From Balneolaceae bacterium (GTDB taxonomy: Bacteria; Bacteroidota; Rhodothermia; Balneolales; Balneolaceae): 30,688 nucleotides of DNA. Numbering within the stretch: position 1 is the stretch's first letter; each line of letters opens with the position of its first letter. The stretch lies in contig SLGA01000064.1 in the NCBI GenBank assembly GCA_007123985.1, positions 1 through 30,688 of the forward strand, given 5' to 3'. Below the pieces are notes generated by a model, which saw only the letters and a program-made list of their open reading frames with translations, was not told where the DNA came from and ran no database searches. Positions 8,053 to 15,772 of the stretch are shown in pieces. Both the position numbers and the translations under genes were made by a program.

Positions 8053-8240
8053 CAGTTTTAAGCCTAACTATTATCTATTTGTTAGAAACCATACAGAAAC
8101 TTGTTACCGGCTTTAAACAATGTATATAGGTATTATACACTAATTAGCTGATTATTCAACGAATATTTGAGTTTTATGAAATTGAATATTTTGAATATAA
8201 TTCTACCACATAAAACTTTTGAACTGCTTATTTCATTACT

Positions 8241-8852
8241 CTAATGCCCCCAGGGTGCCGGTGGCAACTCATCAAGTGGTTCAGTCAGGTCGAAATCTAC
8301 CCGCCAGCTCCAGGTTGTATCACGAATTGTGCCGTAAGTGTATCGAACACCTGGTTCAATCTCAATTCTCCAACCTCTGAAAATCCCTGTTTCTTCGGTT
8401 CTCTCAATTGATTGAAATTCATGACGCACAGCAGTACCCTCGCCGTAAGAAAATCCGCCGTACATTGTGAAGTCATCGTCGCTGCCATCCGGCATTCGGT
8501 GGTCATGCCGCAGTTCAAGGTTATTGCTGTGTTTTGTGTAAATCCAGGTTCTTGAACGATCCCAGTCATTCTCATCTTCCAATTCAATGTGGAAAGGAAG
8601 TTTCAGCTGGTTCTCATCACACTCTCTGAAATGAACTATCAGCATTTCGGTTCCGGTCAACATCTCATCTCCGGGTGGCTCAAGGGTAAGCCCTCCCGGG
8701 TAAGCATTGCCGCACTGCTCTGCTAATGCATCAAAAAATTGCTCAAATGGTTCAGGTTCCGAATCGGTAGCTGGCTGATTTGCCCGGTCTTCGGACTGAC
8801 CGCAGGAGAACAAAAACAGGATTGCAGCAGAAAATGTAAGTAATGGCTTCAT
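8241..8852 (-). CDS. Lipoprotein of an uncharacterised conserved family
   Basis: The 203-residue product has a lipoprotein signal with lipobox LFSC (Cys17) followed by a Ser/Asp/Glu-rich linker, so it is probably membrane-anchored in the periplasm. The conserved-looking core starts near residue 37 (FDALAEQCGNAYPGG). It includes LIVHFRECDENQLKLPFHI, SRTWIYTKHSNNLELRHDHRMPDGSDDD, TMYGG and a C-terminal WRVDFDLTEPL...PPAPWG. I recall similar secreted proteins with 'SRTW...LRLKHDHRH.DG..D..T.YGG' in other phyla, such as Xanthomonadales, all unannotated. The His/Asp cluster HDHRMPDGSDDD suggests metal or polyanion binding, which is inference. It lies 75 bp after tonB and could be the last gene of that transcript; no terminator was seen between. 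Confidence 0.82.
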   Translation of the reverse strand: MKPLLTFSAAILFLFSCGQSEDRANQPATDSEPEPFEQFFDALAEQCGNAYPGGLTLEPPGDEMLTGTEMLIVHFRECDENQLKLPFHIELEDENDWDRSRTWIYTKHSNNLELRHDHRMPDGSDDDFTMYGGFSYGEGTAVRHEFQSIERTEETGIFRGWRIEIEPGVRYTYGTIRDTTWSWRVDFDLTEPLDELPPAPWGH

Positions 8853-8927
8853 CTGATTATTTTATTATTAAACAGAAGCCAATATATGGAAAGGTAAACG
8901 CGTAAGAAATTGCTTTCTGCTAAATCA

Positions 8928-9764
8928 TCAATCCAAAACAAATCTGAATGTAATGGTTCCCCACTGCGGCTCTTGTGGTACTCCGGAGGGAAGGCGTGAA
9001 AATCTCCAGCTTCTTAGCGTTCTCATCACTTCACGCTCAAGCTCAGGATTCATTTTTCGAAGGGGTATCACTCGGCCAAGTGATCCGTCAGGGTGAACTT
9101 CAAATCGAATAGTAATAACAGCTTCCTCATTGGTTCTGTTATCTGGCAGAGGCTGCACCATAGGGTTGCGATTCAATTCCCCTTCCCATTGAAGATCGTA
9201 CGGAGCCGACCGGTCCGGATTATTCCCAATCCCCTGGTCTACATCCGGTGCCCCCCTCGAGCCGCGAACATCACCACTCTCTGTTACACCTTCCTGTACC
9301 TGTTCGGCTTCAATGGTTTGAGGCGGCACTACTTCTTCTCTTACATCTTCGGTAATTTCCACTACTTCAGGATCAATAATGTCTGTATCGGGAGTTTCTA
9401 CAACTTCATCATCAATAATCTCTTCGGTCTGATCGGGAAGATCAACCGGCTTTGTGGTTTCATCCACTTGTACTTGGGGAATTTCAACGGGTTGTGTTAT
9501 TTCCGGGTCAGGTTGATCAGGACGTGTCTCTGAAGGGTTGGGACGTGTGGCAACCTGCTCTCTCTGTACTTCAGCTCTCTCTGCGATGGTTCCGCTTCGA
9601 AACTCTCCGAGCGTTACCTCCATAAAAGCGGCCCGATCCATGGTTTTGAAATCCACAGTGTATAGTAGTGCAATAATCAGCAAGAGAAGATGTATGGCTG
9701 CAGTAATGCTCAGGCCAAAACGGTCTTCATCATCAGAAATATATTTTTTAAACCATTCACGCAT
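8928..9764 (-). CDS. tonB: TonB-family energy transducer
   Basis: The 278-residue product has a short cytoplasmic N-terminus, one membrane segment (about 17-38, containing the His of SITAAIHLLLLI as in TonB/TolA) and a long acidic Pro/Glu/Val linker (about 60-195). A TonB C-terminal domain (about 205-278) includes VITIRFEVHPDGSLG, SWRFSRLP and the closing TITFRFVLD. It should couple the ExbB-ExbD proton motor to an outer-membrane partner. The gene starts 5 bp after the exbD stop, so it is the last of a tight set. The linker is acidic rather than Lys-Pro/Glu-Pro alternating, so a TolA-like role is possible. The adjacent barrel lacks a plug, which makes its partner uncertain. Confidence 0.9.
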   Translation of the reverse strand: MREWFKKYISDDEDRFGLSITAAIHLLLLIIALLYTVDFKTMDRAAFMEVTLGEFRSGTIAERAEVQREQVATRPNPSETRPDQPDPEITQPVEIPQVQVDETTKPVDLPDQTEEIIDDEVVETPDTDIIDPEVVEITEDVREEVVPPQTIEAEQVQEGVTESGDVRGSRGAPDVDQGIGNNPDRSAPYDLQWEGELNRNPMVQPLPDNRTNEEAVITIRFEVHPDGSLGRVIPLRKMNPELEREVMRTLRSWRFSRLPSGVPQEPQWGTITFRFVLD

Positions 9765-9769
9765 GGGGA

Positions 9770-10174
9770 TTAATTTCGTTCGGTTGCCATAACAATATTC
9801 ATGTTCAACGCGCGGCCTATATTCATTGCACTTACCGCATCATCTACGCGCGCATCGCGGTCAGCTCTAACTACTAACGTAGCATTTGGCTTATTCTGAT
9901 ATGCCTGACGAATTGCCAGAGAAAGGTTTGCACGTGGGGTCTGTTCGCCATCTACAAAGAAGTCGCCTTCAGAGGTAATAGCTACTGAAATTTGCGTGGC
10001 ATCGGTAGTAACACTTGATTCTGCCTGCGGAACATTTACACGGATACCAAAATTTGTAACAAATGATGATGTAAGCAGGAAAAAAATGAGCAACAGAAGG
10101 ATTATGTCCGTCAGTGATGACTGCGAGAACATGTACAACGGCTCTTTCGTATTGCTGTCTGCACGAAAGTCCAT
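9770..10174 (-). CDS. exbD: ExbD/TolR biopolymer transport protein
   Basis: The 134-residue product has a short cytoplasmic N-terminus and one membrane helix (about 20-43). Asp23, in SLTDIILLLLIFFL, matches the proton-pathway Asp of ExbD/TolR. A periplasmic domain follows, with NVPQAESS, DGEQTPRANLSLAIRQAY and VVRADRDARVDDAVSAMNIGRALNM, the usual TolR/ExbD fold. Length is normal. It works with ExbB as the proton-driven motor for the downstream TonB. It lies 3 bp after exbB and 5 bp before tonB; AGAGG upstream of the ATG is a plausible ribosome binding site. Confidence 0.95.
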   Translation of the reverse strand: MDFRADSNTKEPLYMFSQSSLTDIILLLLIFFLLTSSFVTNFGIRVNVPQAESSVTTDATQISVAITSEGDFFVDGEQTPRANLSLAIRQAYQNKPNATLVVRADRDARVDDAVSAMNIGRALNMNIVMATERN

Positions 10175-10177
10175 AGT

Positions 10178-10897
10178 TTATACCTCTTGTTTTTTCTTGG
10201 GTGACGGAGCCTGAAGCAGATCTACAAAATCAGCTGATGCATTTTCCAGTTCAAAGATAGAACGATTAATTTTTCCGAGCAGAAAGTTGTAAAAACCATA
10301 AGCTATAATACCAACAATCAATCCGGTTGCGGTTGTAATCAACGCTTCCCAAATACCACCGGCAAGCACACTTGGGTTTACATTTCCCTGCAACGACTGG
10401 ATATCCATAAAGGCACGTATCATACCGGTTACAGTTCCTGTAAATCCAATCAGCGGTGCAACACCGGCAATCGTTGCCAGCCAGTTCATCCGTTTTTCAA
10501 GCATGAATACTTCTTTTTTGCCCGCTTTTTTGATGGATTCTTCAATATCGCGAATGGGTCTTCCAAGACGTCTGATCCCGGCTTTAAGAATCCTGGCCAG
10601 TGGTTTGTCAAACTCTTCACAGTACTGAATGGCACGCTGCTGGCTGCCTGTTTTCAGGAGCGATTCAATATTATTCAGCGTGGTGTTGATATCCATTTTT
10701 GAATTCTCAATAGTTCTCCAGCGCTCTGCAATCACATAAATTGCCAAAACAGAGAGAATAAAGAGCGGTATCATCAACAGGCCGCCCTGTGTAAGTATTT
10801 CAAAAAACGACATGGATGCTTCTTCCTGCAGCATCTCAATAAGGGTGTCCGCTTCAGCTGTCTGTGCTTGTAGGAGAAATAAGTAGATGATTTTCAT
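10178..10897 (-). CDS. exbB: ExbB/TolQ/MotA-family proton channel
   Basis: The 239-residue product has three membrane segments at about 35-56, 138-161 and 183-206. The long cytoplasmic loop between the first two has the conserved AGIRRLGRPIRDIEESI helix. The second segment carries the family motif GVAPLIGFTGTVTGMI, and the third has the typical GIWEALITTATGLIVGI with the conserved Thr pair. It forms the pentameric proton channel around ExbD. A weak hydrophobic stretch at 1-12 before the first helix may be a signal or extra helix; an ATG at codon 29 is an alternative start. It begins 8 bp after the HU/SPOR gene. Confidence 0.95.
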   Translation of the reverse strand: MKIIYLFLLQAQTAEADTLIEMLQEEASMSFFEILTQGGLLMIPLFILSVLAIYVIAERWRTIENSKMDINTTLNNIESLLKTGSQQRAIQYCEEFDKPLARILKAGIRRLGRPIRDIEESIKKAGKKEVFMLEKRMNWLATIAGVAPLIGFTGTVTGMIRAFMDIQSLQGNVNPSVLAGGIWEALITTATGLIVGIIAYGFYNFLLGKINRSIFELENASADFVDLLQAPSPKKKQEV

Positions 10898-10905
10898 TTA
10901 TGTGC

Positions 10906-12069
10906 TTAATTGATCTGAATTCTATGGATAAAATTTTGAGTGTTATACGGTGTGGGTAATTGCTGTGCAGCTGCCTGTGCATCGCTCAATGTTTCAAACT
11001 GGCCAACGCTTACGCGCCACATTGAACTGCCGGCTACTGTTCTTGAATTTACAAGAGCTCTGTAACCATCCTGTGCCAAGGCAGCGGCTGTGGTTCTTGC
11101 GGTTTCTTCAGTATTGAAGGAGTGTATCACGATGGAGTAACCGTCGTTCGCATCATCCAGAACTGTCCCCATCAAACCATACAGAGGCTGATCTGAAATT
11201 TGTACTGTTGCCGGCGATACGGTTGCAACTTCTTCTACTTCAGTTTCTGTTTCCTGTTCCACAGGTAAGTCGCCTTCTTCTGTAACTTCATCAACTGCAG
11301 CAAGCTGCTCCATATTTTCTTCATCCTCTTCTGTAATAACGGGCAGTTCGTCAGGCATTACAATTGGCTGATCTGTTGCCACAGGCTGAGCCATCTCTTC
11401 TTCATTGCTCAGTGTATCCATAAACCATATTGTACCGCCAATCAGTACAACCAGCAGTAGGATTGCAGCAATGGCAATAAAGCCGCTGTTGTTCTTTTTT
11501 CTGGGTGGTATTTTTTTTAATGGTGGCTTATTCTCTTCTTTTTTTGGTTTTTCTTCTTCCTGGATTGGAGCTGCTATTTCATCATCTCCGGTTTCCTCAA
11601 CAACGGGTTCTTCGATGTCTGAAAGAAAATCAAAATCATCATCCGATTCATCGCTAAGTCCGAAAGGATCATCCTCTTCATTTTCCTTATTCGTGTCTAT
11701 TCCGGCATCCAATACAGGTGCAGCTGACTCTGTTTCAGCTTCAACAGACTCCGGTTCATTAATGCCTTCGTCCGCCTTTATATCAACAGGGGGCATGGCG
11801 CTGTCGCGCTCGGGTTTCAGCTCTACCGGTTTCATCCCCGCATATTTAAAGCTGATTTCAGTGCTCAGCTCTTCGGCTGCATCAAATTTCAGCTCTCCGC
11901 TTTCATCAAAGTAAAAAAGGCCAAAATCTTTAATTTCAAGAGCTTTACCCCGGTTTGCCGCATCTACTATTCTCTCAATTAACTGGTCGAGCTGACTCTC
12001 AACATCCTCAGGTTGCATCCCGGTTTTATCGACAAGAAGCTCTACCAGCTTTGGTTTATCAATATTCAT
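10906..12069 (-). CDS. Transmembrane protein with N-terminal HU-like fold and C-terminal SPOR domain
   Basis: Residues 1-85 resemble a diverged HU/IHF-type fold of the bacterial HU-CCDC81 kind (LVELLVDKTGM, VDAANRGKALEIKDFGLFYF). A very acidic, disordered stretch (about 86-170) follows. Then comes a basic patch KKIPPRKKNN and a single membrane helix (about 196-217), giving N-inside topology. A second acidic linker leads to a SPOR domain (about 309-387) with GYSIVIHSFNTEETARTTAAAL and WRVSVGQFETLSDAQAAAQQL. SPOR domains bind glycan strands stripped of peptides, usually at the division septum. The protein could thus tie a cytoplasmic, perhaps DNA-bound, partner to septal peptidoglycan. The start overlaps the small HU gene by 11 bases. 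Only the SPOR and membrane calls are firm; DNA binding is inferred. Confidence 0.85.
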   Translation of the reverse strand: MNIDKPKLVELLVDKTGMQPEDVESQLDQLIERIVDAANRGKALEIKDFGLFYFDESGELKFDAAEELSTEISFKYAGMKPVELKPERDSAMPPVDIKADEGINEPESVEAETESAAPVLDAGIDTNKENEEDDPFGLSDESDDDFDFLSDIEEPVVEETGDDEIAAPIQEEEKPKKEENKPPLKKIPPRKKNNSGFIAIAAILLLVVLIGGTIWFMDTLSNEEEMAQPVATDQPIVMPDELPVITEEDEENMEQLAAVDEVTEEGDLPVEQETETEVEEVATVSPATVQISDQPLYGLMGTVLDDANDGYSIVIHSFNTEETARTTAAALAQDGYRALVNSRTVAGSSMWRVSVGQFETLSDAQAAAQQLPTPYNTQNFIHRIQIN

Positions 12070-12268
12070 TTGAAATCCTGATATTAGATTTAAATTCTAA
12101 TACATCAGCGGGAGGTATCATCACCACTTTGCCATTATCGTATTTTTTTTGATGCTGTTCGTGATGTTTTACTTCAAATGTACCAAGCCCTTCGATGTCA
12201 ACTTTGTGTTTTTCCACAAATTGTTCGCGTAATACTTCTTTGAATGCTATGATAAAATCTGATTCCAT
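12059..12268 (-). CDS. Small HU/IHF-like DNA-binding protein
   Basis: The 69-residue product has the HU core strand GLGTFEV (27-33), a basic/His-rich arm region (KHHEQHQKKYDNGK) and the conserved VVMIPPADVLEFKSN segment, which corresponds to the IPA-KVPAFKAG end of HU. The N-terminal helical part before GLGTFEV is about 26 residues instead of roughly 40, so one helix is shortened or lost. It may still dimerise, possibly with the HU-like N-terminus of the next gene, which overlaps it by 11 bases. It begins 3 bp after the barrel gene. Its place inside an envelope operon, rather than alone, is unusual for HU. Confidence 0.82.
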   Translation of the reverse strand: MESDFIIAFKEVLREQFVEKHKVDIEGLGTFEVKHHEQHQKKYDNGKVVMIPPADVLEFKSNIRISNEY

Positions 12269-12271
12269 ATA

Positions 12272-14017
12272 CTACAGAAGATAGGTGAATCCAACGAAAG
12301 CCTGAAATCCCCGCTCGGGATAGCCGCTCCAGATTTCGTACTCCTCATTTAAAATATTTCGCATTTTGCCGTATACGCCAAAGCGTTCTGAAATTGACAC
12401 CTCAAATTTACCTCCAAGCGTAAAGAAAGATGACAAGGTTTCGCCAGTATGGTTTTCTCGTCCGCTCAGAAATTCACCCCATCCTTCAATTAGCACCTGT
12501 CGGGCAGGACGAAATGATGCGGTTCCTTTGATGGAGAAATTCTCAACAAATGGAATTTTTACTCCACCATCAAGCCGTGGCACCTGCCAATGGCCATCGG
12601 CGCTTACCCACAACACTTCGGGGCGAAGATCTTGTGAAACACCCCCAAAGACCCTGAAAATTGTTGCATCACTAAAGGCAGCCGAATAATAACCTTCAGA
12701 AACACTAAGAGCTGAGATGTTAATACTCGATTCAAACGGATTTTGTTCTCTCTCAAAATAGAGGAAGCCATTAATTTTTTGGTAGGACGCACCGCCAATA
12801 ATTTTTGTGCCGTAAAATGGTTCAAGCAATACTTCACCAAGGGCCTTCAATTCATACTGATGACGAAGAGGTGCAGAAAAATCATAAAACCTGTTCTTTC
12901 TCTGAACGTCTGCAAATGAGTAGTGGCTGGCTCTTCCGTACGCATTACCACGTACCGAAAACCCCGTAAAAAAGGTGTGTTTAATCTCTACTTCAGGTGC
13001 TGCAAATAGAGTAAAATCATCCGAGGCGTCGGAAACTCCGGTAGCCCCGAGTGATGCTTTTACATCTGTTCTGTAGTTAAATAACCGTTCATAATGTGCC
13101 GAGATCGTAGAAACTGACCATAGAGAGCCATCATGAGCAAATGGCTGCTGATCGCCAACTTCAGAGCTTACTTTTAATCTGTGAATTTCGTTGATATTGT
13201 TCCCTAACCTTGAGTAGCTTGCGGCAAACTTCATCCCCCACTCGGCAGCATCACCATTTATAGGGTTCAGTGTTGAGTCGAGCGTATAGTTGTTGTTATA
13301 ACCGCCGGCTGATATTTTTACACCGCTGAGTGAGTTTTGTGCAATGTCTAAATCAGCCGAGCCATAAAAACCTGTTTTAGAAACTCTGGTTTCAAAATCA
13401 TGAAAACTGCCACTAACAGCTTCAAGCCACGGCATATAATTAAAATTAGAAGTAAAACCGGCGGTTGCATTCAATTGGGTTCGATCGGTAAATCGGTTGT
13501 ATGAGCGAATATCTGTATGAAAATAGCGGTATGAACTTGAAAAATTTGATATATGGCCATCGGTGGATTCAAGGCTGGCGCTACCCGAAATCCAGTTTTT
13601 GTCACTCAGTTTTGCAACTGCAAAAAGATCCGCCTCAGGTGAAATGAACGATCCTACACCTCCTCGGAAAAATGCATGCTGTGGATCGGCATAGCCCAGT
13701 CTTTGGTAATCGGGCGCATCAGGTCTGTCGAGTGTGCCTATCGGAAGATTGGCAGCTACAGTTTCTTCATCTTCTATAAAAGGAAGCCGGTTTGGATCTA
13801 TTTGAAAAACCCGTGGGCGCGGATTAAATCCCAAAATTGGCTGCCTGCGCAAACCCGGGAAACGCGCCTGAAACTGGCTTCTGATTTCAATATCCTGCGG
13901 GTCTATTTCCGGTAAAAGTGACTGTTCAGTATCTGCCTGAGCCTGCTGAGCCCTGATTTCGTGAGAAAAAAGCAAAGAAACGGAGAGCAATACAAGTATA
14001 AAAAAGGGTCTGTACAT
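12272..14017 (-). CDS. Outer-membrane beta-barrel protein without a plug domain, in the TonB/ExbBD operon
   Basis: The 581-residue product has a signal peptide (cleavage near IRA/QQA, about 23). A Pro/Arg-rich N-terminal segment (about 30-100; DIEIRSQFQARFPGL and GFNPRPRVFQIDPNR) follows. From about residue 110 it consists of amphipathic strands, and it closes with RFGVYGKMRNILNEEYEIWSGYPERGFQAFVGFTYLL-like text typical of TonB-dependent receptor ends. No plug domain (no DG.P or RGP..YG-type motif) is visible, so it is a barrel that resembles receptor barrels without the gate. It is the first gene of the six-gene set. The N-terminal segment may be the contact for TonB or another periplasmic partner, which is inference. 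Confidence 0.82.
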   Translation of the reverse strand: MYRPFFILVLLSVSLLFSHEIRAQQAQADTEQSLLPEIDPQDIEIRSQFQARFPGLRRQPILGFNPRPRVFQIDPNRLPFIEDEETVAANLPIGTLDRPDAPDYQRLGYADPQHAFFRGGVGSFISPEADLFAVAKLSDKNWISGSASLESTDGHISNFSSSYRYFHTDIRSYNRFTDRTQLNATAGFTSNFNYMPWLEAVSGSFHDFETRVSKTGFYGSADLDIAQNSLSGVKISAGGYNNNYTLDSTLNPINGDAAEWGMKFAASYSRLGNNINEIHRLKVSSEVGDQQPFAHDGSLWSVSTISAHYERLFNYRTDVKASLGATGVSDASDDFTLFAAPEVEIKHTFFTGFSVRGNAYGRASHYSFADVQRKNRFYDFSAPLRHQYELKALGEVLLEPFYGTKIIGGASYQKINGFLYFEREQNPFESSINISALSVSEGYYSAAFSDATIFRVFGGVSQDLRPEVLWVSADGHWQVPRLDGGVKIPFVENFSIKGTASFRPARQVLIEGWGEFLSGRENHTGETLSSFFTLGGKFEVSISERFGVYGKMRNILNEEYEIWSGYPERGFQAFVGFTYLL

Positions 14018-14073
14018 GTTTAAATCAGGTAATGAGCTCTAAAGGTGATGATTCATTCAAATAATCTGCTCAA

Positions 14074-14108
14074 TGTGGTAAAATAGTAACCTCACGGAAG
14101 ATACCACA
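14074..14108. promoter_or_regulatory. Inverted repeat upstream of the barrel-HU-exbBD-tonB operon
   Basis: TGTGGTA (14074-14080) and TACCACA (14102-14108) form a perfect 7-bp inverted repeat with a 21-base spacer. They lie in the 112-bp gap before the barrel gene starting at 14017. This is the only gap of that size between gcvT and tonB, so it is where a separate promoter for the six-gene set would sit. Function as an operator is inferred from position alone. Confidence 0.35.
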
Positions 14109-14129
14109 ACTTTTGAGAATATTTAACAC

Positions 14130-15137
14130 TTAACGATTGTGATTTCGTGTAAGTGTGTGGTACTTATCCCACCATAATGCAACGGGACTAAGTAAAAATA
14201 CAAACAGCACTGTAAATGCATGCACAACCGTTGCATAGGTAAGTGCAGTTGTCAGGGGAACATCATAAAGCAACCATAAAGCCTGCTGAACAAGCAAGTG
14301 ATACGAACCGATTGCTGCCGGTGTTGGAATGCTTACACCAACGGAGGATACGACTGTTATCACAACAGCTTCACCAATTCCTAACGCAAACTGATCCTGC
14401 ATACTCATCATATAGAACGGCAAATAAGTCATCAGGATGTAACCAAGCCAAATGCCTGCCGTTAGCAGCAAAAACATCGGCCAGTTTTTCACTTTATTTA
14501 ACGAAACCATTCCCTCACCAAATGATTTTGCTGAAGAGAGAAACTTTATAATTACAGGATTACTGAAATGTTCCTTCTCATCTAACCAAAGCATTATTTT
14601 ATAAAAAACCCAAATAGCTGCTACAATAAAAATAAATGCGGCAGGAAGTATAAAGTAATAGAAACCACTCCATGTTTCGATGCCGAACAACTGCTGTACA
14701 ACGGCAAGATCCCCCAGAATTAAGGCCATTGTAATAAAGATGAGTACAAAAAGGATTAATACATCAAAAAGTCGTTCTGCAACAATGGTACCCATAAGAT
14801 TTCCGGTGCTCACTTTCTCTTTTTTTGCTACATAAACCGGCCTTGAAACTTCACCAAGCCTGGGAACCAGATTATTGACCATATAACCCAGCATAACTCC
14901 TGCAAATAGGGTGCTTCTTGAAATATGCTTACAATCTTCCGGCAAAAGCTGCCTCCATCGTTCAGCCCGAAGCAAGTGGCTAAGAATCATAAACACCACA
15001 AAAAAGGGGAGCCAATAGAGTGAAACGGTGCTGATCTGCTCCCAAAGCTCACCAAAATCGATTGTTCTAAACGCCAGCCAGAGAAGTAAAATGGCAGCAA
15101 GAACAGAGATCGCAATGTTGAGATGTTTAACTCTCAT
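14130..15137 (-). CDS. Flippase-like integral membrane protein (lysylphosphatidylglycerol synthase TM family)
   Basis: The 335-residue product has about eight membrane helices and matches the PF03706/UPF0104 family. Signatures include the SHLLRAERWRQLL loop after the second helix, the GYMVNNLVPRLGEVSRP motif (about 84-100), VAERLFDVLILF, and a C-terminal VGVSIPTPAAIGSYH motif. Family relatives include the flippase half of MprF and proteins of unknown lipid specificity; no synthetase domain is attached here. It starts within the lolA stop (TGATG, one base shared), so the two are translated together. Placement after lolA suggests a role in envelope lipid traffic, which is inference. Confidence 0.88.
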   Translation of the reverse strand: MRVKHLNIAISVLAAILLLWLAFRTIDFGELWEQISTVSLYWLPFFVVFMILSHLLRAERWRQLLPEDCKHISRSTLFAGVMLGYMVNNLVPRLGEVSRPVYVAKKEKVSTGNLMGTIVAERLFDVLILFVLIFITMALILGDLAVVQQLFGIETWSGFYYFILPAAFIFIVAAIWVFYKIMLWLDEKEHFSNPVIIKFLSSAKSFGEGMVSLNKVKNWPMFLLLTAGIWLGYILMTYLPFYMMSMQDQFALGIGEAVVITVVSSVGVSIPTPAAIGSYHLLVQQALWLLYDVPLTTALTYATVVHAFTVLFVFLLSPVALWWDKYHTLTRNHNR

Positions 15138-15772
15138 CAGGAATCGTGCCGAAGATCAATCAGTTCCGCGCCTTCGGGTGGCTGGAATCGAAATGTATTT
15201 TCGGTTTGCATGACGAACCTTCCGTCTCTGAAGTAGGTGATTAATTCGTTTTCTACCTGATCAATTGCCTCAATTCGTACAGGTACTCCGGATGCATTCA
15301 GCCAGATCGTAACATTCATAAACATGGCGAAAGGATCGTCGGTTGAAAGAATAACTTTTGTGCGCCCGTCAGGCACAGACTCTTCTCTAACTGAATAGGA
15401 GTCATCCACGCCCTGCAGCATTCGCGAAGGGGCAAAATCATCATCCTCTTCTTCATATTCACTGATTATTACCCTCCCTTTTGTGCCATCGTAAACACGG
15501 GAGATTTCACCATCTACAACCATAATGCTGTTGCCGCTTTCTATTTTATAGCGGTCTTTACCAACCCAGATGGTGCCCTCCGTAACCTGCTGCTCACCTG
15601 TAAATGTATCGTTAAATTCGTGGATAAATGATGCTGAAAACACCTCATTCCTTTCAAAACGATCTTTGAGGTCGTCGAATTTTGGAGAGGTTTGGTTTGA
15701 ATGCCAATCCGCTGCAAACAGAACCAGAAAAGACAGAACTGCTTTAAATACCAAGTTTCGCAAATATTTCAT
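15137..15772 (-). CDS. lolA: Outer-membrane lipoprotein carrier protein LolA
   Basis: The 211-residue periplasmic protein carries lipoproteins from the inner to the outer membrane. It has a signal-like N-terminus (about 8-21), then the LolA fold: FSASFIHEFNDTFTGEQQVTEGTIWVGKDRYKIES, IMVVDGEISRVYD, an acidic loop EYEEEDDDFAPSRML and NVTIWLNASGVPVRIEAIDQVENELITYF. The length is normal. The start lies 29 bases inside ftsK, and its stop overlaps the flippase-like gene. ftsK-lolA adjacency is also known from Proteobacteria and supports the call. No lolB is seen nearby. Confidence 0.9.
   Translation of the reverse strand: MKYLRNLVFKAVLSFLVLFAADWHSNQTSPKFDDLKDRFERNEVFSASFIHEFNDTFTGEQQVTEGTIWVGKDRYKIESGNSIMVVDGEISRVYDGTKGRVIISEYEEEDDDFAPSRMLQGVDDSYSVREESVPDGRTKVILSTDDPFAMFMNVTIWLNASGVPVRIEAIDQVENELITYFRDGRFVMQTENTFRFQPPEGAELIDLRHDS

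Noticed and set aside
11405..11914. 169-codon plus-strand open frame, Ser-rich
   Set aside because: It is the antisense shadow of the acidic linker and HU-like part of the HU/SPOR gene; acidic codons read in reverse give Ser/Phe.
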